A stretch of 64,000 nucleotides of DNA from positions 1-64,000 of the forward strand of contig JADFUC010001317.1 in the NCBI GenBank assembly GCA_019722365.1, read 5' to 3'. The notes beneath the pieces were generated by a model. The model did not search any database. It was given only the letters and a program-made list of their open reading frames with translations, and was not told the origin of the DNA. A program made the translations under genes and the position numbers. Each line of letters opens with the position of its first letter. The first letter of the stretch is position 1. This DNA is from Lithospermum erythrorhizon. Taxonomy: Eukaryota; Streptophyta; Magnoliopsida; Boraginales; Boraginaceae. Of this stretch, positions 12,989-25,899 are shown in pieces.

Positions 12989-14238
12989 TTATCCTCGTAA
13001 GATCCTACACTTCCTCCCATATGTATAGCTTTCATAAGGAATAGACACCTTATCTCCTCTAAGATTCTTCTCTTTCTGCAAAGAGATAAGGAAGGCCATC
13101 AATAAATTTTGATTTCCAATGGGAGCTATTACTTTTTGGAAGTTCCATAACTCTACTGAGGAAAGTATCCTTATACCATCTAAAATCGGTAAACGTTTTA
13201 CATTTAAGATTTTGTAATAGGGTTCTAATATTTTCACTATTATCAGAATATCTACCAGTAAAGTGTTCCACAATATTAACAATTAAAATATAGACAACAT
13301 TTTCAATATTTTGTCCATTTTCTTGTTTAACTGCACCACATATGACCGTTTTTTATTCTGGAGTTAAATAATTATCCCACCAACCTTTAAGTTGGCCGAT
13401 AAACCCCGCTATTATCATATTAACTATATTTTTTCTGTATTACTATTAGTTTTACTAATGGTAGAATATATTAACATTCTGTGAACAGTATTATAAATCT
13501 GTTTATCAGTATAACTATCAATATTCCATTCGTAAATATTTTTACCATTATAACTATTATTCAAAATAAATTCATGTTCTTCATTCAAAACATCCATAGG
13601 AGAAGGTTTTCTATAATAATAAAATCTTTGACTTGGTTTTTCTGCCCATTTTTCAAGTTTATTAACTTGATCTTCAATTATTTTTTTATGATCATTATTA
13701 TCTTCAAATTATTGTATTAAATCTTCATCTAAAGTATTAATACTTAATTTTCCAAATTTAATTTCTAATATCTTTTTAAATTCTGATGTTGATTTTAATT
13801 TGAAATCTTTAATCAGTGAGGTCGGATGCCATGGCCTACAATGCATCTGTTACATTTTAATGTATTCTTTTTTGGAATATAGATTATCCATTAATGATAT
13901 TAAACTTTTTACTTTATCATGTAATAAAATAATTTGTTCTCCAACAGTATTCAAAAAATTACAAGTTTTTCCTTCTTTTTCTATTTGAAAGGGTTCTTGT
14001 GGCGGATAAGTATTATTAACACTTTCACCACTCATTAATCTATAGTTTCTTTCTATTATTGGTTAACATAAGTAGACATGAACCAAGGAACAAAAAATAG
14101 TATATTATTAGATTGTGAACACCTTTTATAAAATTCTTCTTGTAATTCGAATTGTTCTTTATTATCAAAATTGTCAAAAAACCATTTCCTAAAAGGTTCC
14201 CATCTGGGCAAAGCAAACTCTTTTTTAAATATGATCAT
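12989..14238 (-). pseudogene. Endogenous pararetrovirus capsid region (Caulimoviridae-like)
   Basis: Read on the - strand from 14238 to 12989, several open pieces follow each other: a PRWEPFRKWFFDNF segment (14238-14056), an aromatic NNILFFVPWFMSTY block, a PPQEPFQIEKEG segment (14035-13850), then the capsid core with EHEFILNN, IYEWNID, GQLKGWWDNYLT and further on FRWYKDTFL and FIDGLP. These match the order and wording of the capsid region of plant pararetroviruses (family knowledge). The copy is broken by an in-frame stop right after the GWWDNYLT segment (13353-13355), by a frameshift between two overlapping frames at 13059-13282, and by stops near 13430. It is an old genomic copy with no intact gene. 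Confidence 0.8.
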
Positions 14239-14643
14239 TATGAAAGCTTAAACGAGTTATATGATAGGATTAAAAGATCGGCTCAGCTCCACTCGACGAG
14301 TGATTCACTCTAACAATGTATATATTACGTTTACTCCGCTTATTGCCGACGGATAGGCGTTTGAGGGATTTTTGTATAAGTTCGATCCGAGAATTTGAAA
14401 GTTTATAACTGTCCTGATGGAATTACTAATCTGTAATTAGTTCCTAATCTAAATCCAATCATATAAACCGTTGAGTTTTTCAGACTCGCGTATCACTTGT
14501 ATCTCTAACTCTTGTTAATCTCACACAAACTTATCTACTCAGAATTTTATTTAGCCAAGCCCTGATCCGTCTTTATCTTAAAGGTTTGTTTCTAAATCTT
14601 CAAGTAAAGGACGATATAATTTAAACACAAAAATTTATATTTA

Positions 14644-14940
14644 ATGAATATGATTAGAAAGAAAGATACTGTTAAAAACAGTATTAATACAGAATTTGAT
14701 ATTCCTAAAATTTTAGATTTGCTTAATAAATGGACTATTCCTAGAATTGAACCTAAGGTTATATATCGCTAGGAATTTTGAAAACTTGATTTGAAAACAG
14801 ATAGCTAAAACTACAAGAATTTATTTCTCTCACCATGAAGAAATGGTTATCATATTATTAAGTTGTAAAGATTTAACCTATATAGGAAAGATTATGTTTC
14901 TACATGTCGGACTTATGCTATGGCCTTTAAACCTTTAACA
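14644..14940 (+). pseudogene. Endogenous pararetrovirus movement-protein fragment
   Basis: The + strand frame from 14644 (IRKKDTVKN, then FDIPKILDLLNKWTIP) stops at 14770-14772. After a frame change the sequence continues with TTRIYFSHHEEMVIILL and a MFLHVGL segment, the hallmark order of the Caulimoviridae movement protein. The piece faces the opposite way from the capsid region just upstream, so the viral copy is rearranged. At least one stop and one frameshift interrupt it. Confidence 0.7.
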
Positions 14941-15120
14941 TTATTATTATTTATATTATTATTTATATTATTACTATTATTATTATTATTATTAATACAA
15001 TTATTATTATTATAACTATTATTGTTATTATTGTTATTGTTAATATTATATTATCATTTTCATTGTTAATATCATTATTGTTATTATTATTATTATTTTA
15101 TTATAATAAATTTATATTTT
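14935..15120. repeat. (ATT)n microsatellite
   Basis: About 180 bases of imperfect TTATTA and TTGTTA triplets directly after the movement-protein fragment. Confidence 0.9.
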
Positions 15121-17600
15121 AGTACTGTTACAATTGAAAATTTGTTTTTCTAATCTCATTTTACCAATTGTAATGGATTTGTGAGAAGAGGAAACAATAA
15201 AAATTATCAATATGTCCCGTTGCAGTATCGTTACAATTGACAAGATTATTTAAAAAAAAATCTACCAATTATTACAGAGTTGTGTCGGAATGTGGAAAAA
15301 ATAAAAACAAAAAACAATTACTCCGTAGTATATATCCTGCCACAATACATTTACAATAGATAAAATAACATCAAATCTCATTTGGTCAATTGTCCCCGAC
15401 GGAGACTGGATGATGAAAATATAAAAAATTAATAATTATTATTTTATTTCGTTACAATTATTGTCATAATTTTCAAAATCATAGTATACGTAATTAGAGT
15501 TTAATCAAGCAACAATACCCCATTAAGCATTTATCGAATTGCACTTTCGTCTCAAGAAGCAACGCCGCGAAGAATGATCGATATATTATACACGGGGTGT
15601 ACATTTAGTCCCAAAATTAATTGTGCCGTTATAATTTAACAAGATTTTGGTAATAAAATATAATTTCAAGAGCTTTTATGTCAGATTAGAAGTTGCATAA
15701 ATGGTCCTCTAACAGATAAATAGCTTCTATTCATTCCCTAATGCTTTAATATTAATTAGTTTAATTTGTGTAATATTTAAAAATTATCTCTAGCTTGCAT
15801 TTTAGTATATATTAAAATTAAATATTTTAAAATAATTTATATAATATTATTTTGAAATATTTTAATATATTAACTTTTGAATAACATTAATATATTTCTT
15901 TTATATGTTTGTTATCCTCAATATTTATTACAGAAATATTCAATAAAGAGCGTTTACATTAAATATTTATTATGTAATGACGTGATTTGTTAAGATACAC
16001 GCTGCTCTCATTCTATTCCTCAAATTTAATACCCTAATATTAATTACTTGCATTCTAAAAACATTCTAGACATTTTAAGGTATATATTAAAATTATAATA
16101 TTTTAAGATAATTAATATAATACTCCATCCATCCATAAAAGACATTCACTTTCGAATTTTCACTTTTTCATAATTGAACTTTCACCATAATTAATATAAT
16201 ATTTTTTTATATATAGCAGCCAGTAGATTGATATGTTTAATAAACAGAAAAAATTTATTGAATATTTCATAATAAATATAGAGGATAAGAAACTTATAAT
16301 AAAATTTATTAATGTTATTCAAAGTTAATGTATTAAAATATTTCAAAATAATATTATATTAATAAGCTTAAAATATTTAATCAGAAGATATACGTTAAAA
16401 TCTTAATCTAAAGATATTTTTCAAATATTACAAATTAAAAGAAGCATTATTAAAGTCAGTTAATAATAAACGTAACCATTCGACACCAATAGATCATTTT
16501 TAAACTTTATAACTTACAATACACTAAACTCTTCAAAATTGTATTTTGACCCCAAAAAATGAGCAAAACCGTTAAATTTTAACTGCACAATTAATTTGCG
16601 ACTAAATACGCACTCGTATATAATATCTGTAACTACTGGGCCGCAACGCTACTTCACTTAACGGACGAAAGCCGCAACTCTAATTCACATTTCATTGCAT
16701 CATTACTGTAATTAACTCACGTAATTATAACAGTTTTGTGACTGACGATTGAATTGAACTCGAGTCATACTAATTATCACATCAAGTGACAAAATCCGTT
16801 ACATTTGCTATATAAATGTTCCTAAGATTTCATAAATCCATTTATGCATTACAAAATGCAAACAATTGACCGGATTATTGAAAACGGGGTTTTAAATTTC
16901 CATTATAAAACCATGTTTTTATTTATTAATTTTATCATTTATGCTGGAGTTCATCGTCCTTTACAATTGGTGTGATTTTAGTAGTGTTAAAATATCTCTC
17001 AACATTCTTGCTTTGAGCATTTGAACTTCACCCAATCGTAATGGTCTCATTCCGGTTACGGTTTTATTAAAAAAATTACTGTAATTTTGTTTTTAAGATA
17101 TATATTTACACTTATATCGAAATATATCATCAGAGCATCCAAGATATAATATCAAATCTAAATATTGCCACTAAATATATCAAGTTAATCGCATTCACAA
17201 ATTCAGAAACTTTTAATGCACAAAGATAAGAATTATAATATATATTTATATATATATATATATATTTATAAATTAGTCTATAAGAACTTAAAATAACCAG
17301 CCTATAACAATTTTAAAATTATAAAACAGTCCTGTAAAAATTTAATAAACAAAATCTTAATAACACCCTAACTTCCTATCAAATCTAATTAAATTGATGA
17401 TGGATATCTTCTGTTCAATATAAATTATGACTTCATCACCTTTGAAATAAAAAATCTTGTACCCATTACCAAAAGAGTAGAACAAAATGGAATTTCCTTA
17501 CTCGACTATTAGGTGAACATATCCTATATTGTGGGACATATTAATAATAAAATATTTTGATCTCATTTCCATGCTACATTCATTATGGTCAAATAAAAAA
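15121..17600. other. AT-rich intergenic region upstream of MGL
   Basis: No gene recognised. The region is AT-rich, with a (TA)n run at 17237-17270. Near 16122-16200 a CTCCATCCATCCATAAAAGACATTC word resembles one end of a Stowaway-type MITE, but no partner end was found. Confidence 0.6.
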
Positions 17601-17606
17601 CTACGT

Positions 17607-17614
17607 TATAAATA
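17607..17614 (+). promoter_or_regulatory. TATA box of MGL
   Basis: TATAAATA lies 93 bases before the MGL start codon, which would place transcription start about 30 bases further on (inference) and leave a 5' leader of roughly 60 bases. No other TATA-like word is closer. Confidence 0.65.
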
Positions 17615-17699
17615 CATGACTGCTTCACAACAATCTCTCATCAATCTCTAGCTACTCAATAATCCACTTTCACTATCCAAAATCTCCCCATTTTCTCTA

Positions 17700-20600
17700 A
17701 TGGCCGATTCTTCAATCATGAACCAAACCGGTCCAATCTCATGCATTAAAAAAAGACCCGGTTCGGATGAGTTTGACCATGACAACCTTGTGTTGACCAA
17801 AAAAACTTCCATGAATAATCCTTCAATTATTTCATGGGAAGACCCCGCCGGATCATTAGCCAAGTGCCGCCACGAGTTCGGCGAACACGGCGGCGTTAAC
17901 ATGTCGATCGAAGCCTCCGCCACCTTCACGGTGATGGAGCCGGAGACCATGGGCCGAATGTTCAACGGTGAACTCGGCCCAGACAGAGACTTCTTCATTT
18001 ACAGCCGCCACTTTAACCCAACGGTGCTCAACCTCAGCCGCCAGCTGGCAGCCTTGGAAGGCACCGAAGCTGCATATTGCACAGCTTCAGGGATGTCGGC
18101 TATTGCCTCTATCCTCATGCAGCTGTGCAGCTCTGGAGGCCACGTGGTGGCCTCCAGAACGCTGTATGGTGGGACACATGCTTTGTTGTCCCACTTCTTA
18201 CCTAGAACATGCAACATAACTACGTCATTTGTGGATGTTAGGGATTTGGATAGTGTGAAGGAGGCTATTGTACAAGGAAGGACAAACGTGTTGTACTTTG
18301 AGTCAGTTTCGAATCCTACCCTAACGGTTGCTAACGTGCCCGAATTGTGTAGGATAGCGCATGATAAAGGTGTTGTGGTGGTGGTGGACAATACTTTTGC
18401 TCCTATGGTTTTGTCTCCGGCGAGGTTGGGTGCTGACGTTGTTGTTCATAGTATCTCAAAGTATATATGGCAGGCTGACATATCGCAGGTTTCTTGTCAA
18501 TTTAATTGATTGTTTAGAAAAAAAATATTTTATTAATATAATTATTAATTGTATAATTTTAAGGAGAGTGAAAATTTATCAATCAATAGAAAAAAATTAT
18601 TATAAGATAAAACAAACATCAATACAAAAAGTTGTATTGATAAAGAAAGTAATCACTTATAATGAGAATAATTTTTTTTATTAAAGGATGAGTTAAATTG
18701 AGACACAGGGAATACTATTTATTTTTGAACGATCAAAATTAATTTTAGGAAGTCTATTACTAATATAAGTACTTTGATATAAATTAAACTATCATTTTAA
18801 CGCCGTGTTAAATATATATTTTAAAAAAATACAGGAGTAATATAATTTGATATATTAATGATAAGTTGATAGGTTTGAATGTTTGATAGTACTAAATATT
18901 TTTGTTTTTGTATGGATTTTTATTTTGTATCACATGTGTTTGCATGTATGCTTTAAAGTTGATGGTGATGGTTATTATGATAAGACGTGTATCCTTTTTG
19001 ATTTGCATCGTGTCTTCGTTCAGTGTTTATCTGCAATCAGTGCAACTACAATTTGGTAGATAAGTACCTTAGTGGTTCAAACATGTTTTCATTGTTAATA
19101 ACATGTTAAACATACTCCCTTCAATTTTGTAAAAAAATGTTTCGGTTTAATTTTTATTTGTCAAAAATAATTCACCAATTTTTATTTGAAACTTAATTAA
19201 TACATAATTTTTATTTAAATAAAAAATTATCATGTTATTAATAATAAAAAATACTATATTTGGATTTTTTATAATACTATAAAATATATATATAGTTGTC
19301 ATATTTAGAAGTAAATCATTAAATTATAAAATCGGACAATTCAAATGAAATGTTTAAGATACATAGCGGTACATTATGTATAGCCAGATTTGGGGAATTT
19401 TCCTCTATACCTCCAAAAAAGATCATTATATTTTAATTTTTGTTAGCCGATTTTTTTCAATTTTAAACTTAAATAAGTTTAAATGTATTATATATTTATT
19501 TGAAATATATATATCAATAATTCAATATGTAGTATTTTTAACATACTTTATTATTAACTTGATAATTTTAATTCAAATAAAAATTTTGAATATCAATAAA
19601 GCCATAATTTTACCACGCAAAGTTTAAATGTAACAATTTTTTAGAAAATGGAGGTAGTATCTTTCATTCTAAGGAGAATTTAAATATATTTAGCATTCTT
19701 GTTTTTTGATGTACTCAATCTTCTCATTAAGATTAAAATAAAAACTAATTATGAATTTTCAAAAAAGAGAATATTTCTGAAAATAGGGATGTAGAAATTG
19801 ATAACTATAGATGAAGATATATAGATTCTCGATTAATCATTTTTGGCAGTTTTTTTGATAGACTACTATTTTTGTGTTGTAGCATAAAAAAACACTTGTA
19901 CAAAATGTCAAAATGAATAATTATAATATGTCGTGTGTCTAGCTAATGAGTCAGCATCAGCTAAATTTAGCCGACATCATTTTGGAACATCCACATGTGA
20001 TGCAGAATTGTTTTACACCCTCCCAATCCATTCTTACACATTAAATCTATTAAGGGACCGACTCTGATAAAGAGTTCATGAGGTTATATTCGAAATCAAT
20101 TATAATAGGTCAGTAGGAGTGGATCAAAATGTTATTAATTAATTTATATTTTAATAATCTTTTGATGTGGGATTGGCTCATTAACATATACTTATTTCAA
20201 TTCATCATTTTAATTTTTTTTTTTTGTTTTTAGATTGAAACTTTTCTTAAGTTAGGTATTTGGATGCCTTATTAAATTGGAGTACAGAGTATTGGAATAT
20301 ATAAAAATAATAAGTTGGAAGATTGGAATATATAAAAATAATAAGTTGTCATTCAAGTTTAAAGATAGAAAACGATGAGATTGTTCTCAGAAAGTGGAGG
20401 TTGCCTGGTGGATGTATATGCCAATAGGTGCATATATATCTTAGGAACGCTATCTTGGATTATTTATTAACATGGAAAAAAGGAGGGTAAAATTATCATA
20501 TAAATTATTAAATCCCTTTAATTGTTTCTCCATATAGGTATCAATTATTTAATTGGGTAGTTAGATTTTCACAGATGTTACACTTCATAGTTCCCGTCTC

Positions 20601-21253
20601 AGATTTTCTCATCTGAAAATTTGATAATGTATTGCTACGATTTTTGATTAACATCATTTTGTTGTTATTATGCAGGAGCTGTGTGTGGTCCAGCAAGTTT
20701 GGTAAACTCAATGATGGACCTTCACCAAGGAGCTCTAATGCTTCTCGGACCAACGATGAATCCTAAGGTTGCGTTCGAACTTTCTGAAAGAATTCCTCAT
20801 TTGGGATTGAGGATGAAGGAGCATTGCAATCGCGCTTTGGCATTCGCTACAAGAATGAAGAAACTTGGTCTGAAAGTCATCTACCCTGGCCTGGAAGAAC
20901 ATCCTGATCATGCTCTTCTCAAAACATTGGCAAACAAAGACTATGGATTCGGGGGCATTTTGTGTGTGGATATGGAAACAGAGGAAAGGGCTAATCGGTT
21001 AATGAACATTTTACAGAACTTTGCTCAATTTGGTTTCATGGCTGTTAGTTTGGGCTATTATGAGACCCTCATGTCTTGCTCGGGCAGCAGCACTAGTAGC
21101 GAACTGAACCCCGATGAGAAGGCGTTGGCCGGTATTTCGCCTGGATTGGTGAGGATGTCTATTGGCTATGTTGGAACCTTGGAACAGAAATGGAGTCAAC
21201 TTGAGAAGGCTCTTTCCAGGGTGGATGACTTTGGTTTAGCTCATAAGAACTAA
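17700..21253 (+). CDS. MGL: Methionine gamma-lyase, frame broken at the exon 1/exon 2 junction
   Basis: Pyridoxal-phosphate enzyme of the Cys/Met-metabolism family that splits methionine into methanethiol, 2-oxobutyrate and ammonia in the cytosol. Exon 1 (17700-18488) encodes about 256 normal residues: YSRHFNPT at 101-108, YGGTH at 156-160, VVVDNTFAP at 227-235 and the cofactor lysine K254 in HSISKYI. Exon 2 (20676-21253) encodes the C-terminal third, from AVCGPASLVNSMMDL to the stop, with LSERIPHLG and the MSCSGSSTSSE block. Introns of this gene family lie at this point. The end of exon 1 is four bases short of the expected SGGADIIAG coding (it reads WQADISQ), so the two exons are out of phase. 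Splicing at CAG|GT would reach TAA ten codons into exon 2. This is either a real pseudogene allele or a sequence error; all else looks intact. An AATAAA lies at 21442. Confidence 0.85.
18489..20675 (+). other. MGL intron 1
   Basis: GT...AG intron of 2187 bases with a (TTATTATGCAG) acceptor. It holds a Stowaway-like MITE (about 19114-19660), a short direct duplication near 20290-20350 (TTGGAATATATAAAAATAATAAGTTG twice in a row, shown here only in part) and AT-rich sequence. Confidence 0.75.
19114..19660. mobile_element. Stowaway-like MITE in the MGL intron
   Basis: The left end reads TACTCCCTTCAATTTTGTAA and the right end, reverse complemented, reads TACTACCTCCATTTTCTAAA, so the ends are imperfect inverted repeats with a TA at each boundary. 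CTCCNTCC ends and TA target duplication are typical of the Stowaway/Tc1-mariner group. The length is about 545 bases with an AT-rich centre and no transposase. Confidence 0.65.
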
Positions 21254-21514
21254 ATATTGAATAATACTATGTTGTTGTAGCAAATGTGTGCTTGAAGTTT
21301 CTTGTAGTTGTCTAACGTATTGTTGGACTTTCGTTGATGGTTAATTACTTTCATCTATCTTGATGTAAGGTTATTAATCCTCCAGCCTGGTTTGGGTCCT
21401 ATGTATCATTTGGTAATACGATTATGTCATTCAGACACATAAATAAAAGATGAATTGATGAATTTCCAAGTTGTTTGCAATTTTCTTTAAACTGACCAAT
21501 TTATATCACTAAGT

Positions 21515-21552
<38 letters not shown>

Positions 21553-22254
21553 CTATATATATATATCGCTTCACGTATATAAAAATGAGAATAAGGTTGT
21601 GTTTTGCTTGGTTTGTTCGCTTGTAATTAATTACTTAATTACTGGCCACGAGAAAATCTAAAGTTGGCGAAAATATTATCTTTAATTAGTAATTTCACTG
21701 CTTAATTGATAAGCTCGCTTGAGTTACAATAAGGGTAGTACTTATTAAATAATAATATATTTCATGGATTGACTTTTATTATTATTATTATTATAATAGG
21801 TGTTAGTTAAATAATCGTATATTTTAATAGGATTGTATTATTTATTATTATTATCTTGAAGCTATTGTTATTATTATAATATGTATTAGTTAAATAATCG
21901 TATCTTTGATGTAGAATTATTATTATTATTCACACATATGAATTTTATATATTGACATCTGACAATTTAGAATTATACGGTGTGACGTAAGCGAATAATT
22001 CGATGATATTATATTGATGAGCAATTCGTCGATATATTTGGTGAGAATGATATCAATTGTTAAAGTAATATGTGTATTTACCATAGGCGTCTGATTTGGT
22101 ATAGTTGTTGTATAATTTTCTTCGTCACGATTCACAAAATGTGCGCGTTAAGTAGATATGATTCACAAATGTCGCATTCATGGATTCTCAGCCTGATTTG
22201 CGGTGACAATTAATATGCCGTATTTTTATATGCTTTTTTGGTAGGAGTATTGTT

Positions 22255-22258
22255 ATTG

Positions 22259-22322
<64 letters not shown>
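22255..22322. repeat. (TTA)n microsatellite
   Basis: About 20 nearly perfect TTA units. Confidence 0.95.
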
Positions 22323-22327
<5 letters not shown>

Positions 22328-24151
22328 CCATTTGAATCATAATAGATGTTAAATCTTAATAATTTTAGTTTCGATTAACGAAATAATGATAATAGTCGTA
22401 TCTGACATTAGGATTCACGTCAAATTATTCACGCGCGGCTAGTATGAAATTGGCCTGAATATAAATATTTGACATATCCATTAATAGCGACAGAATTTAT
22501 TCGTTTCTTGAAACATGTGGTAATAAAATGCGTAAAGTAAACATCCTGAGTCGAATACGAATTATTTTCTTAATATTATGCGTTATAGATAACGTGTTCC
22601 CGTTGGTTGATGAAGTCATCGAGGTCTAGAACATGTTAATATGATTAATGTGCCGTGTAAGCAAATTCACTTTCTTTTCTACTTGGATTTGGAGAAAAAA
22701 AGATGAGATGTTTAATTGAAGATATTCATCTTTTGAAACTAATTATATATTCATCCAGAAATATAATTGTATTTGATTGAATATCATTTGAACCTAATGT
22801 AATTTTGGATGTTAATATTATATTACCCCAATGTTTGACTAAAAAAGCATTATTCATGCGATTGACATATATTGTAAGTTCATAAACTTATTATTTGTTG
22901 TTAGATATGTCTTAATAATAATATATTATTAGTTTAAGTAATATTACTAATAAAAGTATACTTGAAATAAATGTACTAGAAAATAAAATAAATATTATCC
23001 TATTAACCTTTGTCGTGGTATAAATTTATACTAATGATCTTTAAAAAAATATTTATTTAATCATGGTATTTTATCGTAATTTTTCATCTTATATTTAAAG
23101 AGTTATTAAATGATCGAAGTATTCATTAAAATTAATCATTAATTAAAAAAATGAAGGAGTTAAGTTTTTCTGCAATTTAAAATGATTTGAATTAAGCATA
23201 AAAAATGTATCGAATATTTAAAAAAATCGGTGCGTATCGTGCATTTTTTCTATAGTCATTAATATCCGCTTGACCATGCTAATACTACGTATTACTTATT
23301 AAAGGAAACTTTAAATAGCTGATCTATTATTAAATTTGTCATTTGCAAGTTGTTTATAGCCATCAAACTCTTGCTTTCGATAAAAGAACCTCCACTGATT
23401 TGTGGGGACGGAGGTACAAATATTTATAAAAATATTTTTTATTTGCAAGTTGTTTATATACTATTAATTTATTAACTCGCTACCTTTATCATTATGATTT
23501 TAAATGCATATGTTAGTTAAATAATATGTTAGTTAATAATAATAATATGTTTTATGTACAACTATTATTATTATTATTATTAATATGTGTTAGTTAAATA
23601 ATAAAATGTTTATGTACAACTCTTGTTATTATTATTAATAATAGGTATTAGTTTAATAATCATATGTTTTGTGTAGAATTATTATTATTATTATTTTATG
23701 TATACAACTATTGTTATTATTATTATTAATGGGTGTTAGTTAAATAATCATATGCTTTGTGTAGAATTATTATTATTATTATTATTATTTGATTTCATGA
23801 TATAAATTTTATATTTGGGATCCACACAAATTTAAATTATACTTTTTAAATCATACAAATTTAACCGACATAGCAAATAATTCGATGATACTATATTGAT
23901 GATCAATTATATCTCTTTATGGGCATCTCGATTTGGTATATTATCTTTCTATGGATATCATATTTTATTGTAATTTTTATATTATATTTAAAGAGTTGTG
24001 CTTGTCCAAGTATCACTTTAAAATATTAATTAGAAAAAAATTTGAAGCAGCTGCAAATATTTACGGTTTAGAATGATTTCGAATTAAGCATAAAAATGTA
24101 TCGAAATATTTGAGAAAACGATGTGCGTAATAGATGCGTCGTCTTAACTAC

Positions 24152-24154
<3 letters not shown>

Positions 24155-24190
<36 letters not shown>
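24155..24190. repeat. (TA)n microsatellite
   Basis: Eighteen perfect TA units. Confidence 0.95.
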
Positions 24191-24193
<3 letters not shown>

Positions 24194-24400
24194 TATTTTA
24201 ATTATTGATTTTTAAACTATGAAACTATTTTTTTATTGTATATTATTTGGTGATAATTTTATATTAACATGATTATTGTAAGTCCAATTAAAATTATGTT
24301 TCATTTAAAATTATACATTAGTTAATTTTGATAATTCAAAATCAAAACATAAAAAAAGAAAAAATTGGATGCATTCATCTGGGGGTGAATGCCACTTACC

Positions 24401-25870
24401 CTTTTCTTGGATGATTCAATCCCGACAATATATATACACTACTAATTAGTCGCGAGGCCCGTCTCGGCGGATATCGAATTCGTCGCTGCGGTGTGCGCAG
24501 CATTCAGCGTGGGTTCGTCACTGTGACATCAGTAATTGTTGTTGTTGAATCGCGAAATTCGTCTTTTCGGTATTAAAGATTCTTTATCTTTGAGCCTTTG
24601 TGTAAAATTAGTACGGGCGCATGCAGCCTTGTCTGGATAACGCCGCATTGGTAATGGGTACTTAGTGCGAGCTTAGCCACTGCGTTGAGCGTATCAGCGT
24701 ATTACTAAAAACTGGTAGTAGCTAGGTACAAATTAATCTGTTACTAATACTAATACACAAGGTTGCATTTAAGTCTTTATTGGTTGTGATTCAGGTCATA
24801 ACTTATGATGGGTCTGCAATGGTCAAAATATTTGTCGCCAAAAAGAAAGAGTTTGCCACGAATTGACGTCGGATGTATCCGTTGTTAAGCTTATTTTAAT
24901 TAATTGAGATACTGTTCATTCTTGAAATATTATCAAGTTTAATGCTTTTTAAGCTGATCAGCGATTAAAAAACTTTATAAATGCTTGATTAATATTAGCT
25001 TTAATTTAAATAAAAATTATCAAGTTAATAGTAAATTAAGTTGAAAATAGTACATGTTGATATATCTTTCCAAACTAATATATAATATATTAAAAATTAT
25101 TTGTGTTTAAAAATAGAAAATATATATATATTATTAAAATTTAAAATGTGAAAATCATTTATATATTTAGAGATGAAGAGAGTATTTTATACCCATATGT
25201 TGACATGTTGAAACTTCCTTCATACAGTATTCAATGCAGAGGAAAGACTCGTATATTCATCAAAATACAAATGACTATGTTGCCCTTGGTTGAATCTTCC
25301 TTTAAAACACTTCTCCCATTGTTTTCATTTTCTCATTGTCTTTCTTTCATTCATTCAATTACTCCCAAACTTTGATTGAAACTCTGCCGTGACCTATTCA
25401 ACAATACCCTTTAACTAATGGTACCAATTTTAATTTTGACTTTCACTTAAAGTGTTCTTATCACTTTTCAAGGTTGATGTTATATTTTACTTTCGCTCGA
25501 CTTTATTTGTTGCTCTAGTCTTAATTTTTTTTGTTAAAATAATTATTATTTTAGTATAGAAAATTATATTTATTGTAATTTTTATTATTTTTTACATCAT
25601 GAAATTATAGATGTTAATATAATTTTAAATGATTGTTATTACATGTTTTTGGTCTGAAACTTGTTAGTTATTATGTGCAAATGGCTAGAACGCGACATAT
25701 AAAAAAAATACTTTAGATCTACTCTTTATTATGTTGATTTCCTTTGTTTATTATGACTGTTCGTCAAAGAGTTTGGTTTCCTTATTTTCTTTGTTTATTA
25801 GCACTGTTTGTTAAATAGTTTGCTTCTTGATTTCTACTATTTATTAGGTATGTTGAAGCTCATTATGATT
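24401..25870. other. Intergenic region, nothing recognised
   Basis: A short G+C-richer patch at about 24440-24720 stands out from AT-rich flanks. It has no recognisable frame or RNA structure. The rest is AT-rich. Confidence 0.45.
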
Positions 25871-25899
25871 GTTTTAACTAATTTATATATATGTTTTAG

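Larger units (their letters stand above)
21254..24400. other. AT-rich intergenic region with microsatellites and a duplicated block
   Basis: No gene recognised. It contains (TA)n at 21518-21566 and 24155-24190 and (TTA)n at 22261-22321 and around 23560-23790. Sequence near 21756-22130 recurs at 23510-23960, and 23040-23260 recurs at 23950-24150. Confidence 0.7.

Noticed and set aside
12989..14238. Host gene or copia gag as the source of the capsid-like segment
   Set aside because: The run of EHEF, YEWNID, GWWDNYLT and FRWYKDTFL segments in this order is characteristic of plant pararetrovirus capsids, and an adjacent movement-protein fragment supports a viral origin.
18361..18684. A 107-codon frame overlapping MGL exon 1
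   Set aside because: Out-of-frame shadow of the MGL coding sequence running into the intron.
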